Positions 25,901 through 37,900 of a stretch of DNA of 64,000 nucleotides are shown piece by piece. This DNA is from Paracentrotus lividus (Eukaryota > Echinodermata > Echinoidea > Camarodonta > Echinidae), in the NCBI GenBank assembly GCA_940671915.1, contig CALNVZ010003434.1, positions 2,946,719-3,010,718 of the forward strand. The letters are read 5' to 3'. Position 1 is the first letter of the stretch, and each line of letters begins with the position of its first letter. Below the pieces are notes generated by a model. It was not told where the DNA came from, made no database searches, and saw only the letters and a list, made by a program, of their open reading frames with translations. The position numbers were made by a program, and so were the translations under genes.

Positions 25901-28900
25901 CTGGTATTGGAATCCCTTTAATTGCTTCAATTACATACTTTGTAAGATAATATATCTATTATTTTTCCTTTAAGATTGCTGTCCTTTCATATGATTCCAT
26001 GACAATTTCTCCAGCGATAATTGCTCTGTTGTACACAACTCCATACACTAATCAAATTACTAACTTCTACCCTGAACTTACCACTATACCCTACCTAAAC
26101 TTAACAATAAACCTAACATAAAATCCTATTGCATCTGTAACACTGACCCTAGATCCTAACCCGGAGCAATTGTCGCAGGAGCAAATGCTGTGTCATCTTT
26201 CATGATTCAGATTAATGCCTCGTAATATCTGGGTATGAATATGTGATTATGAGTATCGCTCAACTGAAGTAAGAGGGGACAGTGTTATTCTACTTCTTAT
26301 ATCTCTCTTTTTTATTGTATTTGTTCTTATTAGGTCTGGCCATACCTACTAGGTCACTACAAGTGTCACTCAACTGAGGGGAGCAGACAGGGTTACTCTA
26401 GTTTTAAATCTCTCTTTTCGATTGTATTTGTTTCTAGGTCTGGCCATACCTACTAGGTCACTACAAATTTAACTCAACGGAAGACGAGCGTAGCGGCGTG
26501 GATGAGGGCGTTAGGCTGAATTACGAGCAGATCTTGGCTGAGTGGATGGCTGTTGAAGCTATCATTAGACAAAGGGATAAAGATAACCAGCAGGCGAAAC
26601 TGTCATCGGAAAATAGTTCAGAGGGGCAGATACCACTCACAGGTGGGTAGTTGGGACTGAAGTAGGATAATTGTACGATTCTTATGGTCTGGTGAGCTCA
26701 AATACATCATATGCATGCTTTTATTTATTAAAGTAATCTCAATTTAAATTAACCCTTTTACCCCACCTGCAATTTTTTTTTTTTAAATAGAGATTTGGAG
26801 ATATTTTGGTTGAGTTGTGATTAAAAGGAGACAAGCAGGCTAGTATTATAAAATGGTTTTGAAAAAAAAATGATGTCGATGTTCTTCCCAGAGAACCCCT
26901 CGCCCCTCGACATGCGAGTTTGCCATAACTCAGTCGCTAAAGCAACTGTCTAGTAATCAGGAGGTCTTGTTGAAAATAAAATGGTTCTGGGACATAATTT
27001 GATATGTCATATAACATTATTGGGTGATCCGTTTATCCATTACTTTGTAAAGACGTTTGCCTGCAACAAAATATGCCAGGAGTGTCTATTCTGCAACTAA
27101 TATCTCCACAAGGCACCGTGTGATTCAGTTCTGACAGACATGGGACATTACAAATGGCCACTATTAATATCTTGTCACAGAAGCTCAAAGAGATCAAGTT
27201 TCAAATTAAGTCTGTCTCTTGAAATTGGAGAAGCCCTCTGAATGTTCAAAAGCTATTGGACTGCACTTGACAATTTATGCTGGTACACGTATCTACTGAC
27301 CAGTGTATTCATTTCCACTGGAATGTATGCAGGACTCATTACGGCGTATCATAAAAAAGGAGAAAAAAGAGAGTATCAGATACGCACTACATACTACAAA
27401 ACATCATTTGTTGCTTGGTATTGCTTTAGCTGTGAAAATATTTGTTGCTTCAGAATACTGATACTGATGGAGAAACAGAGAGATAAGGGAGATAGGGTAG
27501 AGGTTAATGAAAAGAGACAGAGTAAAAGCGAATAGATCAAAGAGCATATGGGGAGAAAAAAAAAAACCCATACCTACAACAGACTATAGACACACAGAAC
27601 GAGAAATAGACATATAGAAAGTCATACAGATGGATGAATGAGCAGACAGAGATATCATTTACTACTTTTACTAATATTCTACGACTCCTAACAGAGAGTG
27701 CAATCATATCTCAAGTGTTCCAGATACACAAATGTACATGTAATTCATAGATGAAACATCAATTTTCTAACTTTCAGCCATATTTTTAGACAAATTAGCT
27801 CATACTTCTTAACTTTTACATTCAATGTATATTCAAATATTCATTTGAAGGTAGTCTTTCTTTTACACAGTCTTCAATGAGAAATATTATTTAAGGGGAA
27901 CAAACTGTGATGGTTATGGGCAAGTTGTTATTTAGGCAAGTTTGACTGTATTTGATTTATTTTGCTCTGCTCAGGTCATGATCCTAGCTTGGACAGCGAA
28001 GTGTTCGAGATCGACGACGACAACGATGAGTACGTTGAGAGCGGAGAGGTGATCCAGGAGGTAGACCAGGCTGATCTCACCAAGGAACAGCAGGACTTGG
28101 TCCAGAAGGAAGACTATGTGGTCCTAAGGTACAGTAATTAGAGCAGGACTATGTGGTCCTAAGGTACAGTAATTAGAACAGGACTATGCTGTTTTATGTA
28201 AGGATAGTCTAAATTAAAACAGGATTGTGTGGTCCTAAGGTAGGATATTCTTTAGAGCATCACTACTTTGTTAGTACAGTTGGGATACTCCTTTTCCAAA
28301 TTGGGCTAAATGCCAGTAGTCCTGAGAAAGTCTTAATTAGACTAGGACTTGGTTCAGAGGGAAGACTACATGTAATAAGGTACAGTAATTAGAATGATAC
28401 TATGTGGTCAGAAGTTATTATATCCTTCATTAGAATAGAACTACGCTGTCCAAAGTAAGGATAGTCTTAATCAAAACAGGATTGTGTGGTCCTTACTGTA
28501 ATTAGATGTCAAATTTTTTTATCAAGGTTTTAATTCATCATTAGCTGAAATTATGTTTTGCCACCACCTTGCCCAAAACTTGAATGGATTTGCCCATTAT
28601 TCTGTATTTCTACAGCAGATGCAGGAGTCCGCGTCAGGACACGTTAGAGACAGAAACTGGGCGGAGCTTAGGTAGCGAGATAAGTGGTGACGTGCCGTGC
28701 GAGGTCATCGCCAGCGGTAAGATGTCACCCCCGGGTAGCGACGAGGGATTCGGAGATGCTTCCAGCATTACAGACAGTAGTAGACATAGCTCCAGGCTTG
28801 CATCATCTTCTTACTCTTATGACTCTAGAGAGGTAGGCCTAATAATGATGATTAAATCGCAAATGTCATGCTTGTATGTGATGTACTGTAAAATTGGAAT

Positions 28901-31900
28901 ATTTCGCGGGCTGAAAAGTTTTGCAAATTTTGTGCGTTGGATACCAGTGCAAAAATAAAAACACACATATATTTTCTTTTTCTATTTTTGACCGTATAGC
29001 AGCTATAACAGGGTACATGCACTTTTTTCTCCAGATCGTCCTCGAAAATCAAAACACGTGAAAATCATTTAATTACGCCCAGCGCGAAAAATAAGATCGC
29101 ACAAAATTTTCCACTTTTACAGTAGACTGTGCAATGGATCTTGTGGCAAGTGATCCAATAAAGTCTACATACAACTACCACTACTTTTCTTCTTTTTTTT
29201 TTTAGCCTTGAGTCGGTCCTACCAAGCACCCAGTACACATTGGGGCCCCAAATATGAATTCAACTCCCTCAAAATTTGAATATATGCGTCTATGCACATA
29301 CATGTACTCCCTAAATAGGTTGGTGCATATAGTGGGTTTTGGTATAACCCTTGTCTCTATCTTCTGTACAGCTACCATTACAGTACTCTAGAATTTGAAA
29401 GAATTATTTCCTTGAGTTACCACTTTTTCTCTCACCATGATGAAGCAAGACAAAGTGTATCAAAGAGTATTTTAGTGATGTGGTTGGGATTTAACCCATA
29501 ATCACCAAACCTGACGTACATATTTATTTATGTATTCAAGGAATATATTTCTCCAAGGCACCTGTCTACTGAAATTTGATGATATGAATTGGTTTCAGTA
29601 TGAAATTGTAACCATTGTGTTAGGTGAACATGTTGTTCTTAAGATTTATGAGGACAATAGTAAAAATCAAATAAATTTCTGCAACTATATTATTAAATCA
29701 TATATCATTTTGTCACCAAGGTCATCCATGAAGGTCACAACGGGGACATTGGCAGCGACGCCGATGACCTGGACGTCCTCAAGAAAGCCCACTTCAAGGA
29801 AGCTGATGAAGAGGGTAGTGGGCCCGAGGTCATCGCAAGGAACGGAGGTGGGAAGGCCATCACCGTAGAGCTGGTCAATGGCAAGTCTCATGAGAAGGAA
29901 GATGAAGAGGTGAATGATGTCGATGAGGAGGAGGAGGAGGAGGAGGGAGATGAGACGATTGGTTCCAGTAGGAGCAGTGCGGATCCGGTTCTGGAGATGA
30001 AAGGATTAAACATCCCAGAGGCTTCCTGTCATCTGATGGCTGATATGGCAACCGCATCACCTGCATCATCTAATGGAGGAGTGTACTCGGTGAGTAGCTC
30101 ATATTATTATCTATATAAGGTGTTTTAGCTGTGTAATATAATTATTGCATGGTCTAATGCTTTTCACATTGTATGCCTTTAAAATAATGATTATAGATGG
30201 TAATAATAATATTGGATGGCTTTACTTCATTCGATACCAGACTATTCCACTCGTTAGGGCCAATATGGCACAAATCGAAGATGAGTTCAATATAGGCCTG
30301 TACGAGTGGAATATTTCTGGTATCCCATTTTGAGCTATCCAATATAATATTCTTACTGGATTATATCCTCTCGGTCTGCTACTATATGGTCTTATTCTCT
30401 GGTAGTTTAATATCACATCTGCTAAACCCATTTGTTCCACTATCAATTTGGTGTAATTGTCTTGTTTGGACCAATTGTCGCGTGTGTTCTAGTGTTTACT
30501 AGAGCCAAGTGTCATTGAGTCTAATGTTTAGATAGTTTAATTGCTCCTTTGTCTACTTCCTTTTTCTCAAATGAAAATTTAGGTCGTTATCAATTCATAT
30601 AAACGAAATGGGTGTACATCAGCTCAACTAGGAATTGGAAAAAATTGTAATTGAGCTAAGTGGCAATTACACCAAATGGTTAATAGACTAAAAAAATACC
30701 AACTCAAAAGAGCTATTAATATGTAGTGGAATACCACCAAAATTAATGGTGTGAAATTATGTGGGATGTTTATATAGCATGCCAAATCTAGAAAAAATGT
30801 ACTCAACAATTTATTTCAAATATTCTTTTGGTTAGTTGATATATTTTTGTAATTGTCTTTAGAATGAACTGTTGGACTCGTTCAGCCTCAACCTGCACCG
30901 TATTGACAAAGATGTTCAACGATGCGACCGTAACTATCATTACTTTACCTCATCTAACCTGGAGAAGTTACGTAACGTCATGTGTACGTACGTCTGGGAG
31001 CATCTTGATGTTGGCTACGTCCAGGGCATGTGTGACCTGGTAGCCCCGCTTCTAGTCATTCTTGATGATGGTAAGTCTAGCTTGGTAGAAGTGAGTTGTA
31101 TCCAAGACTTTCAGTGAATGGCTACGTCCAGCGGCATGTGTGACCTGTTAGCCCCCACTTCTTCTAGTCATTCTTGATGATGGTAAGTCTAGCTTGGTAG
31201 AAGTGATTTGTATCCAAGACTTTCAGTGAATGGCTACGTCCATGGGCATGTGTGACCTGGTAGCCCCCTTCTAGTCATTCTTGATGATGGTAATCTAGCT
31301 TGGTAGAAGTGATTTGTATCAAGACTTTCAGTGAATGGCTACGTCCATGGCATGTGTGACCTGGTAGCCCCGCTTCTAGTCATTCTTGATGATGGTAAGT
31401 CTAGCTTGGTAGAAGTGATTTGTATCCAAGACTTTCAGTGAATGGTCTACGTCAGGGCATGTGTGACCTGGTAGCCCCGCTTCTAGTCATTCTTGATGAT
31501 GGTAAGTCTAGCTTGGTAGAAGGAGTTTGTATCAAGACTTTCAGTGAATGGCTACGTCCATGGGCATGTGTGACCTGGTAGCCCCCTTCTAGTCATTCTT
31601 GATGATGGTAAGTCTAGCTTGGTAGAGTGATTGTATCCAAGACTTTCAGTGAATGCTACGTCCGGGCATGTGTGCCCTGGTAGCCCACTTCTAGTCATTC
31701 TTGATGATGGTAAGTCTAGCTTGGTAGAAGTGATTTGTATCCAAGACTTTCAGTGAATGGCTACGTCAGGGCATGTGTGACCTGGTAGCCCCACTTCTAG
31801 TCATTCTTGATGATGGTAAGTCTAGCTTGGTAGAAGTGTTGTTGTATCACAGACTTTCAGTGAATGGCTACGTCCAGGATGTGTGACCTGGTAGCCCCAC

Positions 31901-34900
31901 TTCTAGTCATTCTGATGATGGTAAGTCTAGCTTGGTAGAAGTGATTTGTATCCAAGACTTTCAGTGAATGGTACGTCGAGGGCATGTGTGACCTGGTAGC
32001 CCCACTTCTAGTCATTCTTGATGATGGTAAGTCTAGCTTGGTAGAAGTGATTTGTATCAAGACTTTCAGTGAATGGCTACGTCCAGGGCATGTGTGACCT
32101 GGTAGCCCCACTTCTAGTCATTCTTGATGATGGTAAGTCTAGCTTGGTAGAAGTGATTTGTATCCAAGACTTTCAGTGAATGGCTACGTCCAGGGCATGT
32201 GTGACCTGGTAGCCCCACTTCTAGTCATTCTTGATGATGGTAAGTCTAGCTTGGTAGAAGTGAGTTGTATCCAAGACTTTCAGTGAATGGCTACGTCCAT
32301 GGCATGTGTGACCTGGGTGGTGTTTCACCACGTAGTTCGTAAGTTACGAATGAATTTACAAGCGACTGGTAAATGATTGAGAATGTGTTTAGTATAGCAC
32401 CCAAGGACATGTTCCAGTCCTTCGTAATTTTTGTAACTTTAAGAACGACTTGGTGAAACACCTCCCTGGTTATTCTTGATGATGGTAAGTCTAGAGGTGA
32501 TTTGAATGATTTTTATCCATTTGATCCAATTCTCTGATTGTTTGATACCACATGGGCTAAACTAAACTGGTCTACTAATGATTTGGTCTTATTTCCTCAT
32601 GGTCTGATACATACTTGGTCTAATTGCCAAAGTGTCAAATCGTCTAGAAGTCAAATTGTGTAATTGCTTTGCGTCTAATTCCCAAATGAATATTTCGTAT
32701 ATAACCAGGCAGGAATTGACCAAGTGGTAAAAGACTGATTGGAAATTTGACAAAATGGTGAATATGCGAAGTGGATTTTAGATCAAAAGGTACATGTAAT
32801 TAGATGAACTGGTTATAGACAAAATAAAATTAGACCATGAGACGAAATGGGCATTAATAAAAGTGGGGTTAGACCAAGTGGCCATTCTGATGTTTTGACA
32901 AAAACAGTTGCCAATAATCTCAGTTAAATCCAATGAGAATTATTGTTCTCTTCTTGAGTTTAGTGGGTTTAAGCCTTGGCTGCTTTTAAGAATATTAAAT
33001 TGTTTTCCACTAACATCCTTTGGCTAGACATTAATCTATAATTTGCCACAACTAACCCAAGTGAGGTACGGTAGGAAGAAATTCCTTAGAATACATCAAG
33101 CGCTTTCTCGGGATAGCCTTACTAGGCTGGAAAATAATACCAGAGCGCTGAGAGACTTCATTGTAATTTGAGCCGTAAAAATGAGTATTATTATTATTTT
33201 TATTAACCTATTTGGTTTACGCCTTGGGATGTTAAATAGAGACAAGGAATTTATTAATTTGTCTCCAACGGTAGACACACACGCATCTGCAGTGTGAAAA
33301 AAAAAAAACTGCAGTTGCATGTGTTTCTACTGTTGGAGACAAATGAATAAATTCCTTGTCTTTATTATTATTATTGTTGTCCATTACTTATCTTACCTTG
33401 GTTAATTCTCTTTGTTTCTTGTGTACTCCAGAGGCCAAGTCCTACAGCTGTTTCTGTGAACTGATGAAACGAATGTCAAAGAACTTCCCACATGGTGGTG
33501 CTATGGACACACATTTTGCAAACATGAGGTCCCTAATTCAAGTAAGAATAACAACACTGTCAAAAGTTTTAAATTGCTATGTTTAAAGATAATATCAATT
33601 AACTTTCCATATGGTGGTGCAATGGACACACATTCTGTCAAGACATTGTCATTATGAACAATATTTGCAGTTTATGTGCTTCCATTTCAGGATAAATAGA
33701 TAGGTATTCTTTGGGTATATGACATTAACTCTGCAGGCAATCCAAAACACTATACGTAACCTTAATCCTAACCCAAGATAAAACCGTATTAACCACTTGG
33801 TTGCGGACCACGTAATATTACATGCTCATGCTATTGTCTGAGCTTTGTCTGTCGGATATCACCAGCGCCACGATGGTCATACCCATACTGTGCAGTTAGT
33901 ACCATGCAGCAGTCAAGTGGTTAAAACCCTAACCCTAAATGGTAGATAAAATAAATACTGAAATTGTCGCCGAAGCATTAGTTGGTTTCCCATATTTTCA
34001 GGTCAAATTCATAGGGGAACACCTGAGTACTTCATGATTAGCTCGCGACAGCTAGCTTTGTGTAACGGGCATCATAAAGATTGTGGTGATGAAGATGACA
34101 AGGATGAAGATGTCCATGATGATGATGGTGGTGATGGTTTACTCCTTTTCATTTATTTAGATCTTGGACTGTGAGATGTTTGAGCTCATGCATCAGAACG
34201 GTGACTACACTCACTTCTACTTCTGCTATCGATGGTTCCTACTAGATTTCAAGAGAGGTTAGTTCCATTTGGATAAAGATAATGATGGTGGTGATGATGG
34301 TGATGGTGATGATGGTGATGATGGTGATGTTGGTGATGATGGTGGTGATGGTGATTGGGATGGTGGTGGTGATGATGATGATGATGATGATTATGATTAT
34401 GATGATGATGATGATGATGATGATAATGATGGTGATGGTAATGAGGATGATGATGGTGGTGATGATGATGATGATGATGCTGGTGATGATGATGATGATG
34501 ATGATTGTGATGATGAGGATGAATGCTTTAACTAGACAGATATAAATGTGCTATTTTTATTATTGATATGTAGTTGATGATGATGATTGTGATGGTGATG
34601 ATGATGATGGTGATGATGATGATGGTGATGATGATGATGATGGTAATGATAATGATGATGGTCGTGATGATGGTGGCGTTGATGATGATGATGATTTACT
34701 TCAAAAGAATTATATATTTGCCTACTTTGCTAATTCGTCCTCGAATCGCTAGCCAACCGATACTTTAACCCCGAGAAAATTTTGCCCTATTGTCCTATCA
34801 GCTAAACCCCCCCGCCAAATGTAAAGGGCGCCCTCTCCCGATAGGCTACCCGCCAACTAAACTTTCTAATATCTTCCTCTTTTCTCGTCGCATGCCGTCA

Positions 34901-37900
34901 GAGAAGGACCTCGGGAATTTTTGTCTTCCAAAATCGGGTTCGCAATTAAAGTTTTGTGATTATTTTCGTTTTTGGGTGTATGTCTCTAGAATTCTTCGGA
35001 AGTCTAGTCTATCATTGCAATTTGAGTGTTTATTGTATTTTGGTGGCCGTTTGCCGGGTTTTTATACTTGGTTTGCGGCGACATTGCCTCCCCTTTTTCC
35101 CCATACCTCCGTGTAGTATTGGACCGCCGGGGTTTTAGGGGTCTTTGTTAGCGCATCACGCACCATTACACCTGGGTGCTCAGTGCGTAGTGGGGCTATT
35201 GTTATAGCTCTCCCTTTTAGTTAAACATTCTTGACTCATTCTTAAATACTTTGTGAGTCTTTTTCCCACTTGTATAATAATACTTTTTCTCCTTGTATAA
35301 TAATACTTTTGTGTTCTGATTCAGGATGGCGGACAATTTCCTCCTCAAAGTTTCGAAGTCGCAAAAGACGAGGAAACCACCAACAAAGCGGGTTGTTTCG
35401 GAAGATGCAGAGACGCCGCACCGTTTCAGCAAAGACTTGGACAAGAGCGGGAAGGAGCCGCCATTGAAAAAGAAAAGATCGTCAAGAAAACCTAAGTCGG
35501 GATTCACAACCCCGCCCGGAGATGAGGCTGAACTTTTGGTAGCGGTTACGACTTCTGCCATGGTTCAGCGTACCACCGGTAAGTCGTCGCCGGAAACGCA
35601 TAGCGTTCTCCCAGGGAAGGTTCAGGCACCGATCTGCCAACCCAGCGACGCACCCGGACCCGACCTTGGTAAGGGATCGGTGAAGGCAGCTCCAGTAACG
35701 GGTCTCGGTACACACGGAGACCCGGTGGGAGCTGAAGGATCGATCGATCGTTCGATGGTGGAACCTCCACTTGAGAAAGATCATGATCTGATCGATAGTG
35801 GATCGATAACATCCGACTTGATCGATACACGCCAGGTATCGATATCGTCAGGATCGATCTATAGAGATCCGCTACCCGACGAATCGATCTATCCTAGATC
35901 GATCATTTCGGAATCGATCCCTCCGGGATCGATCCCTGGTAGATCGATACCATCGGGATCGATCACAGGTAGATCGATCATGAATGAATCGATCATAGGT
36001 AGATCGATCATGAATGAATCGATCAACCCGGAATCGATCACAAATCGATCGATTCTTTCGGGATCGATTGTAAATCGTCCGATACCTTCGGAATCGATTA
36101 CAATTCGACCGATTCCCACGAAATCGATAGTGAGATCGATCTCCACGGAATCGATTGCGCCCAATTCGATCGAGAACAGTGCGATCACTTTGGATGTAAA
36201 ACGCAAAGCGGTTTCGATCACAAATGAATCGCCTTCGGGGAGATCGTTTTTCGAGGCGGATTCGGGCCAAACCTTGGGTTCGGCGCATAACGATTCACAC
36301 CAGTGGTTATTAAACCCGGTTTCAGGTATGATGGAACGTGCTACAATTTCGACATCGAAATCTCCTAAAACTTTCAGGAGTGTGGAACCCCCTTCATCGA
36401 GTTGGTCGGGCATTCAGTTACTACTGAACTCGCCTAGACCCATCTTTACTCAGTCTAAAGCTCCGGCAGCTTTGGGAGCCCCACCTTCGGCCGCGAAAGC
36501 ATCGTCTACTCCTTCTATCTTAGCGGAGTTAGGAGATCCACCTGATGGAGCTCTGGAATGGTATAGCAAATTGATGGAAGCCAGTAGACGTTCGACCGCT
36601 TCTCAGATGCCGTCGAAATTTCCTAACCAGATGACCCAACAACCAGAGGATGTTCAACGAAGTCGGGTCACACCGTCCATCCCTTTAAGACAGGTTCGGG
36701 ATGGTCTCGGATCGGAGAGTTACTTTCATGCCCCCGCAAAGGGGTCGACCTTGGTAGACGAGCACCAAGAGGAGTTTCAGGATTCTTCCAGTGAGGGAGA
36801 GGAGGAGATCTTCATTCAGGATCATCACTCCAATCTCTCGCAACGTTCCCTGGGACCACAGTTTGATGACACTTTCCAACACAGCCTCATCACTACACCC
36901 CAGACCAGATGGATTGATCAGAACACTATTCAGAGCCAAGGGCCACCGGAACAGGATAGCGACTCGGAAGCAGAGATCCCTCGCCCGGAACAGCCACAGC
37001 TGAAGCTTACGGAGAGAGTCTTGGGCTTCTTTCAGAAATATGCCCCAGAGGCCGGACTCGAGCCGGAAGCGAAGCTAGGTCGAAAAGGTTTCTTGGCCAG
37101 GAGTTCTGAAAAGAAAGAGGGTTTCAGACTTAAGCTCCCAGAAACTCACAAAGAGGAGTTGAAAGGAGCAGCCAAGGTGGACAAAGCAGGTGTCAAACTG
37201 TTGGGAAGACAAGCTTCCTACTTCTACTTCATTAAAGAAGATGAAGAACAATTTCTCAACAGAAAAACTCTCTCTCCGGAGTTGATCAAGACAGCGGAAA
37301 GAATGCTAGTTTCTAAGACACAGCTCTTGGACAGGAAGAGCGCAAATATGGCTGACCTGATATCATCCGGGGTCAGACTATCGGTGATCAACGATATGCT
37401 CATAGAACTCCTCGCTGCTTCGGCGGAACTCGGCATTTCAACAGAAGATAGAGAGGAGATCTTGCAAGCCTTGAGAGAGGTGTCCTCGTTAATGGTGTCC
37501 CAGATGGCTGTGGTACAACATCAATCGGACAGAGATCGAAAGGAGCAAATCTTGAGGACTCTAAAGATCAAAGAACCCTTGATCCCGGAAATGTTGAACA
37601 GGATCCTAGTGGACTCACTATTTCTCTGTGGAGACGACTTCGCGGATGTGTTCAAGAAGGAAATCGAGGCTCAGAAAAAAGCTAAAGAACTTTCGGAATC
37701 TGTTAGGGAAGTCAGAAAATAGACTCCGACTCCCTTCAAGACTCAGTCGAGTCTGTTTCAATAACCACTCAAGTCGTATGGGTCGAGTTCCAGAAGTCAG
37801 AAGCCTAGACAGAGACCTAAATCTTTCCAGCCATCACAACCGCAGTACTCGCACCATTATTCGTACCAAGACCAACCTAAGAGGACGGAGTCTAGGAACG

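Noticed and set aside
30990..32515. CRISPR array or satellite centromere repeat
   Set aside because: The units are exon edges with donors in a eukaryotic gene; no spacer pattern exists.
33061..33215. Possible SINE (AGCGCTTT motif and ATT-repeat tail)
   Set aside because: Too short and diverged to define ends or Pol III boxes.
34269..34768. Long poly-Asp and poly-Met frames
   Set aside because: They are translations of a GAT/GGT triplet microsatellite within an SGSM intron.
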